From Maribacter cobaltidurans (GTDB taxonomy: Bacteria; Bacteroidota; Bacteroidia; Flavobacteriales; Flavobacteriaceae), in the NCBI RefSeq assembly GCF_002269385.1, contig NZ_CP022957.1:305001-369000 (forward strand): a stretch of 64,000 bases of DNA, in the 5' to 3' direction. Of this stretch, positions 40,401-48,811 are shown piece after piece; position 1 is the first letter of the stretch, and each line of letters starts with the position of its first letter. The notes below the pieces were generated by a model. It was not told the origin of the DNA and searched no databases. It was given only the letters and a program-made list of their open reading frames with translations. A program made the position numbers and the translations under genes.

Positions 40401-40882
40401 ACCCAAGCCCAACAGTTATCTTTGTTAGTGATGTAACTAACGGTGGATCGGATCCTGAAATTATTACCAGAACGTATCGGGTCTCCGATGCTGCCGGTAA
40501 CCAAACGGTTGTTGAGCAAATCATCTCTATTTATTCACTAAGCGTTGCTACTCAGCCTATGGATAATACTATCTTAGTTGGAAACAATGCCGTCTTTTCC
40601 ATAGTGGGAAATAATACGGATTCTTATGTATGGGAGGTGAGTACCAACGGAGGCGTCGGTTTTAATGCCATTTCCGATGGAGCAGAATATTCCGGCTCCA
40701 ATACGGCCACACTTACGGTCATAAATCCTGAATTAGATAAAAACGGTTTCGTTTATCGGGTTATCTTATCCAACTCAACTTCGTCCTGTGAAGCGGTTAT
40801 ATCAAATCAGGCTGTCCTGAACATGCGGGTAAGAACCGTTGTAACAAATCGTGGAATCACATACAGGGTCAAGAAGAATTGA
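37433..40882 (+). CDS. large secreted PA14 / calcium-repeat / C-type lectin protein
   Basis: This 1,149-residue surface or secreted protein has a signal peptide with a long n-region (hydrophobic core about 24-41, ending LSFGQ). Next come a beta-sandwich domain, a PA14 domain (about 200-345; YTGYIQIAAAGSYTFYTSSDDGS), thrombospondin-3-like aspartate repeats (about 350-690; DSDGDGIPD forms), a C-type lectin domain with Ca-binding EPN (889-891) and WND (912-914), an HYR-like segment (VDNCDPSP) and an Ig-like end. EPN is the mannose-type specificity motif. It probably binds polysaccharide. A classical T9SS C-terminal domain is not obvious; the protein ends in a basic RGITYRVKKN. Confidence 0.85.
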   Translation: MTRTDNNSWKFFSGPITIGIKRELYCLLVFSLFFSGLSFGQTTIWSENFNSYANGTENGAGSGFAPQNWTTTITGKVWVQGGRLEATNLGAEGVWQTNAINIFGFESVSFNLDVATQADTSQFEQGSDYFIGEYRIDGAAWTQFENASGDSSPSDLLQPSYSINLPTTGSTLEIRIRFYNTANNEFYYIDNVAVQGTLPYCSGEIDFEFYDLVPSGATVDNIPTSGALGTGVFTNFDVDALQNQEDPGDTDSFSIRYTGYIQIAAAGSYTFYTSSDDGSKLYIDGVQVVNNDGNHGTQERSGTLSLTSGLHEMEVLFFENGGGENLTVQYQGPSIAKQNIPFSIVYSSCSLSIDTTDTDSDGIYDTTDVDDDNDGILDINECGGVSGGEVMTASNIQYFSNVSNAQGVPGNTYAQNPTTWPGGSSVLLLRFPINLPIGTQVVVFLGADPAVSDSDMQVQRSNAAGNNNGFLADANNTLPGSIRQVSFTTTTTMRYIRVEAYNQGARVYGASYDGGSSCYSLDTDGDGIFNHLDLDSDGDGIPDNIEAQPTLGYMGPSNADSDGDGLDNAYEPGGSTTPDTDGDGIPDFMDTDSDDDGLTDDAETWFVLTGTDSDGDGLDNATDATNGYADPGGNIDNPLNTSGGSNVLPDWDNDVNTGGDVDYRDDTDDSTSSDPPVVTAVGDQVYCPGSSLPIVESISITDSDDTSTNAVYIQISTGYVNGEDLLTLTGTHPNITASWDVVEGKLSLTGPALYTEFETAIAAVEYSNSALSPSGTRQFSITVGSANFLPATGHYYEYIPSLGITWTNANTAANARTYFGLQGYLATLTTQQEADFSGSQAAGTGWIGGSDAATEGVWQWVTGPEAGTTFWNGDAAGSSPNFAFWNNGEPNNSGNEDYAHITHPNVNPNGSWNDLTNTGATSGDYQPQGYVVEYGGMPGDATLDITAVTTINIDDVAPTASNPAPVTIYCPGDIPPPDINDVIDEVDNCDPSPTVIFVSDVTNGGSDPEIITRTYRVSDAAGNQTVVEQIISIYSLSVATQPMDNTILVGNNAVFSIVGNNTDSYVWEVSTNGGVGFNAISDGAEYSGSNTATLTVINPELDKNGFVYRVILSNSTSSCEAVISNQAVLNMRVRTVVTNRGITYRVKKN

Positions 40883-41607
40883 TTCTTAGAAGACCTACCT
40901 TATTTAAAATACCTAGTCGATTTTATATATTGCATATTGCAAAATCGGGGAATAAATATTGCAATTGGGGACCACTTGATAGTTAGGTAGCTTCTCAAAG
41001 TTTTTGATATATCGGGACATCTTTCCAAGGAGCTTTGCTACGGAAAATTCGATATCAACGCTAGCCCTTTGGAAAATCTCAAAAAATATGAGGTTTAAAA
41101 TTCTGGAAATAAACGCATTTGGCATCTAATTTTCAGATATTTATGACCCGGATACTACCTTTTTTAAGATATGAACGATTCCTGTATTGTGTCAAGAATC
41201 GCAGTAAAAATAACTTCCAATAATTTTTAAACCGAAAAATCACTGATTCAATATACCTGACGCCAGTTCAATTAACAATTCTTTTAAGTGGTTCTAGTAA
41301 TTCACTTTTTAGGTAACCGGACAAGTATATTTAAACGACCAAATAATTTTCTAAAAATTCACCTTCGAAGAACAATTGGAAAGTTTATTATTACGGATGG
41401 TGCATTGAACTTTTAAAAATAGTCATCTAAAGTTCAGTGAGAAGTGGGGTTTTGAACAAACCCTACCTTAGGGATTAGTCCCAATAAAACCTTAGGTAGT
41501 TAATACTAATATGCTCCCCTAAACATCAAACTCTTGGACTTCTTGATTTGTAACCAAAATTGGCAAGCTTATTGTGGCATTTATTAAATCTACAAATAGA
41601 TGTTTAA
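40883..41607. other. intergenic, no gene supported
   Basis: An AT-rich gap of 725 bases. A 70-codon frame on the minus strand (40913-41125) has no recognisable feature or ribosome-binding context, and I do not call it. No RNA gene or repeat is evident. Confidence 0.5.
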
Positions 41608-41862
41608 ATGATCAAAAAACTACGTCTTTTTAGGGTTAAAGCGTCCAGTTGTAGTCCATTGGGTGATTTAGACGACATTTATGCCTGTGCTATATCACAA
41701 TTACCGATTAGAACAAGGAAGGAATATTGCCAGCGATTGATCAAGAGGATTAAATTTGAACTTAAAACGGCTAGCTGTAGACAGAAGAAACAACAACTGA
41801 AAAAGATAATCGAATCCGCTACTTTAGAAATATCCAAATTGGAACCAAATGCTAAAAATTAA
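41608..41862 (+). CDS. small basic hypothetical protein
   Basis: The 84-residue product is rich in Lys, Arg and Cys (VKASSCSPLGDLDDIYACAI, RTRKEYCQRLIKRIKFEL) and mostly helical by eye, with no signal peptide. It is not recognised. The regular codon use and length make it a plausible gene, but it stands alone between a large gap and a convergent TonB receptor gene. Confidence 0.45.
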   Translation: MIKKLRLFRVKASSCSPLGDLDDIYACAISQLPIRTRKEYCQRLIKRIKFELKTASCRQKKQQLKKIIESATLEISKLEPNAKN

Positions 41863-41907
41863 TTCCGGCACTATAATTCTGAATATAGGATTTGTATATT
41901 TCTTTTT

Positions 41908-44553
41908 CTAAATCGTTATGTTAATCCCAAAAATGAGTTGACGAAAACCCCCACCAAATATACCGGAAGTGGCCCTGTTCAAACGTGAAGCCCTATAGAT
42001 TTCATTGGTAATATTCTTACCATTGACAAAAGCGTTCATGTGAACATCATCACCAATAACAAAGTCATAGTTTACAAAAGCATCAAACGTATGGTAGGCT
42101 GGTAATTTTCCGATAGCACCATCTGCCGATTCGTTGTTGAAATTGTGAAACTCGGTAAATTGACTACTCACAAAATTTCCACTTACCCCTAATGATAATT
42201 GTTTATAATCGTAATTGAATCCAATATTTGCGGTACTCCTTGGCGTATAGGGAGCCTCTGCATCAACCAGTCCCTGCTTACCAAATTGGATGACGCTTTT
42301 GGTAATGTTTTGGAAAGTGGATGGTTCAATGGTCTGGTCCGTTAACAAAGTTTCACCGCCTATACCGTCTGAAACATATACTTCATAAGCTTCCCTATTG
42401 GTATTGACGATATTGATATATTCGTTTTGGGTGGCCGAACTGTGGATTACCTGCGAGAAGAGGTCTTTATCCTCCAACTTACCGGCCAATATTTTTGAGC
42501 GCATGAGATTAAGATTGCCTACAAGTCTTAACTGATGTTGGTTTTTGTTCAATAGTTCAACACCCAAAGCAACTTCAAGGCCTTGTACATTTATCTTTCC
42601 CAATTCCTGAAAGACTTCATTTCGTCCGCCGGCGTAGAAATTACGGCTGGTGTTATTAAAGTATGTTAGTTGGGCATCTAGGCGATTATCGAACACATTT
42701 CCGCGCCATCCAATTTCCCTGTTCCAACTCAATTCCGGGTCAATATTAATGCTTTGCCCAGCAAGTGGATTGGTAACAATACCATTTTGTTCCACCAAAA
42801 ATCCGAAAACTTTAGAGGGGGCAACCATTCCTTCATAAATACTCCCGTAGAATTCCCCATAGTTTGTTTGATAATCCAACGTAATTCCAGGTAGGAATTG
42901 GGTATATACGTTTGGTTCCCTACCTTCTTCAGTACTATTGATATTAGGATTTTGTGCCACTGCAATTAAATCTTGGCGGTACATATCCACATGTTCAAAA
43001 CGGAGAATTGGGGTTATGCCCCATTTCCCAATATTGAATTCGTTCCGTACAAATCCGTTGGCAGACCAAAGTCGATACCATAAATCGGTGGTCGCACGAC
43101 CACTTCTTGCCCAACGGCTACTGTCGGCTACTAGAAAACGGTCCTTGAAAGTTTCGCGGTGCAGATTAAAACTAGCTTCTAAATGCTGTTCTTTTTCAAA
43201 GGCGTTCCAATCATAGTCCAGGGTTTCCTTCAGGCCCGATACGGTGTAGGTCCAACGGCTGTCCGTAGTACTTTCCCTTCCATTGTTAATTCTGCCAACA
43301 ATCACATAATCTTCCTCCCCAAAGATTCGACCATTCAAATAGCTGTATCGGTCGTTAAAAATGGCATCGCCAACATAATTTCTCACTTCGGAGGCTTTGA
43401 TTTTAGCGGTAGTTTGTCGCCACCAATCACGTTCAAAGTCACTTGCATATACTTTTGAAGTAAAGCTCAACTTTTTTGAGGGTAACCATTTGTGAATAAT
43501 ATCCAACCCATACCTTCTCATGGTAAACTGATCAGCATCTAACGGGTTTTGGGTAGGATCCGTGTCAAACGTAAAGGGTGTTTGTGAGCTTAAAGAGGCC
43601 TGATTGTCTTCCGATTGACCGCTAACCTTAAAATAAAGCGATTGGCTATCGGAGAGTTTGGCAAATACTTTGGCGTTCAAGTTCAATACTTCAACGGAGG
43701 AATTATCCGTAAACCCATCAAATTTCTTATACACGCCTTCTACCAATGCACCAAGATTGTTCCAGGTGCCACCATATGAAATCAAACCTGTTCTGTAATT
43801 GCGTTGCCCACCGATCAATTTTACTCTTAACTTAGGCTTCTGAGGAGGCAAGGCGGTAATATAGTTGATGGCACCGTACATATTGTTTGGACCATATCGG
43901 AGCATATCGGCTCCTTTATATACTTCTATGGCGGTAATACGGTCGCTTACCGGATTGTAGTAGGCACCTGGAGCAATATAGGGTGCTGGAGCTGACGGTG
44001 TGCCGTCTTCCATGAGCAACACTTTTTTAGAACGCCTGCCCCAAGAACCCCTGATACTGATGTTGGGACGGTTAGATAGCCCCATATCCCCAACGATATT
44101 TACCCCTGGAACCGTTCTAAGCACTTCTTCAGTACTGAGAGGGTTACTGTTTTTAAGTGCAATTGGAGTAATGCGAAAGTTACTTCCTTTGAATTCATCT
44201 TTAAAACTTTTTGGAGAGGCACTTACAATGACCTCGTCTAAAGTGGTACTGCTCAATTGTAGCGTGATAGTACCTAGGTCTGGATTTTGTGTATTAATGG
44301 TGATTTCCTTTTTTTCATAGCCCAAAAAGTTGACCGTTCCGGAATAAATACCGGACTTTAAATCAATCGAAAAGAGGCCATTTCTATCCGTTATAGCCCC
44401 ACTTCCATTATCCAGCACAATTTGTGCCCCCATAAGCGGCTCGTTATTTCCTTCTTCAATAACGTTACCTGTTACCGTAATTTGGGCAACTACTTGTAGT
44501 TGGATAAAAAGTAATGCAAAAAATAATAATGGAGTTTCTTTTCTTAACGTCAC
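41908..44553 (-). CDS. TonB-dependent outer-membrane receptor (FecA-like)
   Basis: The 881-residue receptor has a signal peptide (1-24, ending VVAQ), a CarbopepD-regulatory-like domain (about 25-105; VTGNVIEEGNNEPLMGAQI), a plug (NPLSTEEVLRTVPGVNIVGD, NISIRGSWGRRSKKVLLMEDG) and a 22-strand barrel ending LIFGINITI. The layout and plug resemble ferric-citrate/siderophore receptors more than SusC, and no SusD gene is present. It is the last gene of a three-gene operon after the PAP2/haloperoxidase-like gene and the barrel gene. Iron-complex or other small-ligand uptake is likely; the ligand is unknown. Confidence 0.92.
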   Translation of the reverse strand: MTLRKETPLLFFALLFIQLQVVAQITVTGNVIEEGNNEPLMGAQIVLDNGSGAITDRNGLFSIDLKSGIYSGTVNFLGYEKKEITINTQNPDLGTITLQLSSTTLDEVIVSASPKSFKDEFKGSNFRITPIALKNSNPLSTEEVLRTVPGVNIVGDMGLSNRPNISIRGSWGRRSKKVLLMEDGTPSAPAPYIAPGAYYNPVSDRITAIEVYKGADMLRYGPNNMYGAINYITALPPQKPKLRVKLIGGQRNYRTGLISYGGTWNNLGALVEGVYKKFDGFTDNSSVEVLNLNAKVFAKLSDSQSLYFKVSGQSEDNQASLSSQTPFTFDTDPTQNPLDADQFTMRRYGLDIIHKWLPSKKLSFTSKVYASDFERDWWRQTTAKIKASEVRNYVGDAIFNDRYSYLNGRIFGEEDYVIVGRINNGRESTTDSRWTYTVSGLKETLDYDWNAFEKEQHLEASFNLHRETFKDRFLVADSSRWARSGRATTDLWYRLWSANGFVRNEFNIGKWGITPILRFEHVDMYRQDLIAVAQNPNINSTEEGREPNVYTQFLPGITLDYQTNYGEFYGSIYEGMVAPSKVFGFLVEQNGIVTNPLAGQSINIDPELSWNREIGWRGNVFDNRLDAQLTYFNNTSRNFYAGGRNEVFQELGKINVQGLEVALGVELLNKNQHQLRLVGNLNLMRSKILAGKLEDKDLFSQVIHSSATQNEYINIVNTNREAYEVYVSDGIGGETLLTDQTIEPSTFQNITKSVIQFGKQGLVDAEAPYTPRSTANIGFNYDYKQLSLGVSGNFVSSQFTEFHNFNNESADGAIGKLPAYHTFDAFVNYDFVIGDDVHMNAFVNGKNITNEIYRASRLNRATSGIFGGGFRQLIFGINITI

Positions 44554-44646
44554 AGTTGCACTTATTTTTTTTTTGAAATACTGAATACGGTTTCCAATAG
44601 TAATAGTATTCTTCTCTAAATTGTTTTATAAGAATTCAAAGTGTAT

Positions 44647-46188
44647 CTAATTAGCTCCGTCCAATTTAGCTACATCAATAGTGTATTTGGCAACATCCCG
44701 ACCTTGATCCGTCCCTACGGTTGCGTCAAACGTCCAGTGGATTCCACCATATACCCTTGAAATGGCCGCTTCCTCGGCCCAACCTCGAACCAAGGTTGCT
44801 TTTTCCGGAAATATATATGCCAGAACCTCTGATGCCGCTGCAGAGAAAACACTATGGCCAGATGTATAGCTCGGAAAATTCGGGGTGCCGGCTATGGTCT
44901 TGAAACCTTCTATCATCTGTATGGGCCTGGGATAGTGATAGTAATATTTGGCATCCCAACAGCTAATGCCCGCATCCATAACCGCCATGTTCAAATAGGC
45001 CATTGTCCTGGCCGATCGTAATGGGTTCATTTTGTTTTCTACCATAAACTCATTCGCAAAACGGTTCCAATGTCCCGGAGGCGTATAGGTGCCCAATCCA
45101 TCCTGCCAGAAATTGGCAATGGCCCTGTATTCTTCCGTCATGTTGTCCGCATAATTTTTTAAAATTTCGACGTCATTTTTGAATTCTTCCGAATCCAAAG
45201 CTGGTGGTGGAATGGGACGTACATCTTCAACATTGGCAACATTCCACATCCTTACTTTCCCGAACAATGGGGTGAGTCCAACAGGGCGTACTGGGATTTC
45301 AAGGTTATCCCACTGCCACCCAAATCGTTCAAAGGCTGCAGCTTTTATAGAATCGGAAACGGCTTTAGGTGTTTGCGCATTTTTCATGCCATCGGTCGCC
45401 GCCCGTGCTAAGGCTATTTCGGAGATTTCGTCGCCTATGGTAGTGCCCGTGACAATATCACTGGGGACATTTCCTCCGGAAAGTAAAAGACTTTCTAAAT
45501 GTTCATCTTCCATTTTTTGTAAATATTCCTTTTCCAAAGGAAACATTGCCGAAAGGACTTTATTGGACACTCTAGCCAAAACGGCACCGTCAGATGGATA
45601 GGAAGGAATATCGTTCGGTTCATAAGCATAGGTGATGGAAACATCCTGTTGGTAAGGAGCGGCCCTGTTATACAAATATTTATAATGCCAAGCGGTAATC
45701 AATCCATCGAACTGCGCTACAGAAAGATAGGCCAACGCCCTTGAGGCATAGGGTGGATGTGCAAAAGGAAAAGCGGGAGGTCCGTCTGGGTTATTTGGGT
45801 TGGGAAGCGTGTATGAACCGTCATCATTTGGACCAGGAATCAAGTTATACTTCGCAATAAGTTCTAAAGCTATTTCATTCCATCTTACAACGGCATTATT
45901 GCCCCAGTAAGCTATGGCTTTTCTTTGTGAGGTGTTTATTTCATTCATGGACGCTTTTAATGACGAAATTTCTGCCTGATAGCTTTGTGATGAGATGTCC
46001 TCTGGTGCTCCTATGTTTATTGCGGCACCTTCATCGATTAAAATCGGTTTCCAAGTGCCGCCATTTTCATCGGCACTTGAATAGGCATAGTCTTTATATT
46101 CGAGGTAGGTGGGAAGATCCTTTTCGCATGAAACGAATGCAACCACGCCACAAATAAAAATAAAGGGTATAACTAGTTTATTGAGCAT
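44647..46188 (-). CDS. vanadium-dependent haloperoxidase / PAP2-type lipoprotein
   Basis: The 513-residue lipoprotein (signal ends FVSC, residue 21) carries the full acid phosphatase/haloperoxidase signature in its C-terminal half: K414-x6-RP (KYYYHYPRP), PSYTSGH (440-445) and SRVYGGIHWTFD (Ser477, Arg478, His484, Asp488). These residues bind vanadate or phosphate. The N-terminal half repeats the fold at a constant offset of 244 residues but has lost the key residues (A177 for Arg, D200-G201 for Gly-His). Halide oxidation or a periplasmic phosphatase activity are both possible. It overlaps the upstream barrel gene by 11 bases. Confidence 0.88.
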   Translation of the reverse strand: MLNKLVIPFIFICGVVAFVSCEKDLPTYLEYKDYAYSSADENGGTWKPILIDEGAAINIGAPEDISSQSYQAEISSLKASMNEINTSQRKAIAYWGNNAVVRWNEIALELIAKYNLIPGPNDDGSYTLPNPNNPDGPPAFPFAHPPYASRALAYLSVAQFDGLITAWHYKYLYNRAAPYQQDVSITYAYEPNDIPSYPSDGAVLARVSNKVLSAMFPLEKEYLQKMEDEHLESLLLSGGNVPSDIVTGTTIGDEISEIALARAATDGMKNAQTPKAVSDSIKAAAFERFGWQWDNLEIPVRPVGLTPLFGKVRMWNVANVEDVRPIPPPALDSEEFKNDVEILKNYADNMTEEYRAIANFWQDGLGTYTPPGHWNRFANEFMVENKMNPLRSARTMAYLNMAVMDAGISCWDAKYYYHYPRPIQMIEGFKTIAGTPNFPSYTSGHSVFSAAASEVLAYIFPEKATLVRGWAEEAAISRVYGGIHWTFDATVGTDQGRDVAKYTIDVAKLDGAN

Positions 46189-47137
46189 CTTCTTCGTTGT
46201 TAGTGTTTTTGATAAAATTAAATTGATAGGTCAATCCTAAACCTACATTACTAATCTTCGCTGTATTTAAACCGTTCACTACATTAGTATAATACCCTAC
46301 TATTCCCAGACCTTTAAGTGAGGGTGAATAATATTGTAGGGAGACCCCAAGCCTATCGAATTGCACCTTGTTAGTGGGCTGGGCTGCATTGTAAGCCCTA
46401 ATATTGTCACCACTTGTCGATTTTAAACCTGTATAATTCAGTTCTAGCTTTAATGCATTGTTCAGTAACCATTTACCGAGAACCACCTCAAAGTTCCATG
46501 CATTCGGAACGTCCATGAACGCTGTATAATAACTGCCGTCATTATAATAATAATCACGTTCGGCTTCGGTATAGCCTCGCCATAAATGGCCTGCCATACC
46601 ACGCACATAGAAACCATTGTTGAGTTGGTACTGTGCAATGCCGCGAAGGGAAAATTCTGGAGCTCCAAAGCCCAAGCTGTAAGGCATATAATCTGATAAA
46701 TAATTGGTGGCCGGCATTGAATACCCTACAGTTGAAAAAAGGGATAATTGACCTGAGCCGATCGATTTTTCTAGGGCCTTATATTTTAAAGCGACCATAA
46801 AATCTTGAAAACCTTTTGCTCCTTCAAATTTGCCCCCATTGGGTTCGGATGATTTTGTCTTAACGTAAGGAAGCCCAATATAAAGATTCAGTTCATCGAG
46901 GATGCCTATGGCCGCCATTGGTAATATTGTTGTACGGTTTACTGTGGCAATGGTTTCATTTTTCCTTAAATTATCGCCTTCCCAATACCTATCAAAATGA
47001 CCGTAGTCATAACTTAAAAGAACACATGCATTCTTTGATGGCATCATTAAAGCATCGGTAGGAGTCTGCCCATGAGCAAAGGCAACCATAAACAATAACA
47101 CAGTAAAGATGCTTAAATCATTCTGAGTCTTTCGCAT
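46178..47137 (-). CDS. outer-membrane beta-barrel protein
   Basis: From the ATG at 47137 (start of the signal peptide MRKTQNDLSIF..., cleavage after AHGQ) the protein has 319 residues; an in-frame ATG at 47170 is less likely and overlaps an operator-like motif. The body consists of alternating amphipathic strands (VLLSYDYGHFDRYWEG, FMVALKYKAL, VSLQYYSPSLKGLGIVGYY) and ends LGLTYQFNFIK, typical of outer-membrane barrels related to the MetA-pathway/transporter group. It is first in the operon with the haloperoxidase-like and TonB receptor genes. Confidence 0.8.
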   Translation of the reverse strand: MRKTQNDLSIFTVLLFMVAFAHGQTPTDALMMPSKNACVLLSYDYGHFDRYWEGDNLRKNETIATVNRTTILPMAAIGILDELNLYIGLPYVKTKSSEPNGGKFEGAKGFQDFMVALKYKALEKSIGSGQLSLFSTVGYSMPATNYLSDYMPYSLGFGAPEFSLRGIAQYQLNNGFYVRGMAGHLWRGYTEAERDYYYNDGSYYTAFMDVPNAWNFEVVLGKWLLNNALKLELNYTGLKSTSGDNIRAYNAAQPTNKVQFDRLGVSLQYYSPSLKGLGIVGYYTNVVNGLNTAKISNVGLGLTYQFNFIKNTNNEEDAQ

Positions 47138-47163
47138 ATAACGGAAGAATAAAAGTAGTGGTT

Positions 47164-47234
47164 CGGTCATTTTAGGAATTAGTTTTTTGTCGATTGTTTA
47201 ATGTAAATGACCGACTAAGGCTGGGCGGTCATTT
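47164..47234 (-). promoter_or_regulatory. operator-like triple 9-base motif upstream of the barrel operon
   Basis: CGGTCATTT occurs at 47164-47172 and 47226-47234, and its exact reverse complement AAATGACCG at 47205-47213. The last two form an inverted repeat with a 12-base spacer, the geometry of a dimeric repressor site. No TetR-like regulator gene is adjacent. Confidence 0.5.
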
Positions 47235-47671
47235 AATTGTAATTATTGATAGTATGCTACAATTAAATAGTCTATCTCAACTTGAAGGCTAAACTAGCGG
47301 AAATGTTAGTACTAAAGGATCAATGAAAAATCAAAAAGATTAACGAAAGGTTAAGTGACTTAATCAAACAATAAGAGTTCGTAAATATCTAAAGATTCAT
47401 TTTAAAACTTTTGAGTACTTGGAGCTATTTATAAAGACATCTCTTATCTATCTCCTTTGAGGATACTATAATTCTCGGACCTTGAAAATGGCCGTTTTCG
47501 GAATCATTCGGAAAAACAGTTTTCTTTTTCCATAGTGTCCCTTTTCTTGGTTCTTTTGAGAGGTTTCTTTATTGGCATTTTCTATAAAACTGGGAGTTTA
47601 CAAAACTCACCGTTTTATTAAACTTATAGGATGTTCAATGTTTATTATTTTTAAAAAGTTCATTTTATCGT
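47235..47671. other. intergenic, no gene seen
   Basis: About 440 AT-rich bases lie between the operator-like region and the recombinase gene. I see no supported coding or RNA feature. Confidence 0.5.
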
Positions 47672-47710
47672 ACTAATTAATTAGTTTAATTTTTCACATA
47701 TAATTAAACT
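47672..47710. repeat. palindromes before the serine recombinase gene
   Basis: A perfect 14-base palindrome ACTAATTAATTAGT (47672-47685) overlaps the left arm of a second inverted repeat, AGTTTAATT (47683-47691) with AATTAAACT (47702-47710). Serine recombinases often bind such sites next to their own gene (res site or operator); that is inference. Confidence 0.45.
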
Positions 47711-47716
47711 TTAGCC

Positions 47717-48326
47717 ATGGTTTTTGGATATGCCCGGGGTAAGTACTGCAGAACAAAGTCTGGATTTACAATTGGATGCCCTTCTCAAAGAAGGAATTGC
47801 CCAAAAGAATATTTATACAGATAAAGTTTCGAGCACCAAGGAAGAACGGAAAAGTCTGGCCAAGCTGCTGGACTATGTTCGAGAAGGGGACACGATTGTG
47901 GTTTGGAAACTGGACCGGTTGGCGAGAAGCCTGATTCATTTCACAAAGCTGATGCAAGAACTCGATGAAAAGGGTGTAAAGTTTCGAAGTATTACAGAAT
48001 CCTTTATCGATACTACCAAAAAGTCTTCCCAATCAGAATTCATCATAAACATCTTTGCAGCTTTGGCACAACTGGAACGTGATATAATCATTGAACGGAC
48101 TAAGGCCGGTTTGGAATCAGCCAAACGCCGGGGTAAGGTTTTGGGTGCACCTAAAGGGATAAGTAAGAAAAATCAACAAAAAGCTGTACTTTGTGAGGAA
48201 TACTTTATAGAGGGTAAACTCACAGTTTCAGAAATCTGCGAGAGATTGGATATTTCGAGAGCAACATATTACAAATATTTGCGGTTTCGTGGACTTTCAG
48301 GCCAATTAAGGCAGTACAAAACATAA
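47717..48326 (+). pseudogene. serine recombinase (resolvase/invertase), frameshifted at codon 8
   Basis: The natural start is ATG at 47717 (MVFGYAR), but one extra G in GGGG (47736-47739) breaks the frame before VSTAEQ. Removing one G restores MVFGYARVSTAEQ, the family N-terminus with Tyr, the essential Arg and the catalytic Ser. Downstream the frame is intact to 48326: LDRLARSLIHF, AALAQLERDIIIERTKAGL, KRRGKVLGAPKG and a C-terminal helix-turn-helix (TVSEICERLDISRATYYKYL). Reinitiation at ATG 47730 would keep the Ser but lose Tyr and Arg. Inactive unless the extra G is a sequencing error. Confidence 0.85.
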
Positions 48327-48367
48327 AAGACTTTATCGTAAATATAGAATTAGAAAATTTGAACTTG

Positions 48368-48793
48368 ATGGGAAAAACAGAAAAGAAGTATAAGGACATA
48401 AGTAGAAAGAACATCAATCAAAATGATATAGAAAATCTTTCAGATATCGAAAAAACCAAACTTATATATGATTTAAGAGCTACTGTAAGGAATTTAGAAA
48501 ATGATTTGGAATACAAAAACAATCCGATAAATCTTCTCTCGGAAAATGCAGAGAATATGATTTCCTTAATTAAGGAAACAGCGGAAAATTGGTTAGCGAT
48601 TAAGAAAACAAGTTTGGGGTTTAGTTTGAAAATGGCAATTTTCGCATTCTTGATTGTTGGACTAATTGTTGGGTCTGCAGCTTGGCTTACTTTTAGTGGT
48701 AAAATTGATGGTTCAACATTTACTTTCCTGCTAGGACTTATAGTAGGTTATGCACTCACTTTTTTACAAAATTTGATTAATCCACCGAGTTAA
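48368..48793 (+). CDS. small coiled-coil protein with two C-terminal TM helices
   Basis: This 141-residue protein starts at ATG 48368. The N-terminal 90 residues are charged and helical with coiled-coil character (LIYDLRATVRNLENDLEYK). Two transmembrane helices follow (FSLKMAIFAFLIVGLIVGSA and FTFLLGLIVGYALTFL). It is not recognised. It is the first gene after the recombinase in the AT-rich island and 18 bases before a HEPN-like gene. Small membrane proteins next to HEPN proteins can be toxins or membrane effectors; this is only a context guess. Confidence 0.6.
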   Translation: MGKTEKKYKDISRKNINQNDIENLSDIEKTKLIYDLRATVRNLENDLEYKNNPINLLSENAENMISLIKETAENWLAIKKTSLGFSLKMAIFAFLIVGLIVGSAAWLTFSGKIDGSTFTFLLGLIVGYALTFLQNLINPPS

Positions 48794-48811
48794 TATAGAA
48801 TATTTTGAGTC

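Noticed and set aside
39941..40519. 192-codon minus-strand frame
   Set aside because: It is antisense to the lectin-domain part of the mosaic protein, with a composition typical of shadow frames.
40913..41125. 70-codon minus-strand frame in a large gap
   Set aside because: No homology is recognised and there is no promoter or ribosome-binding signal; too weak to call.
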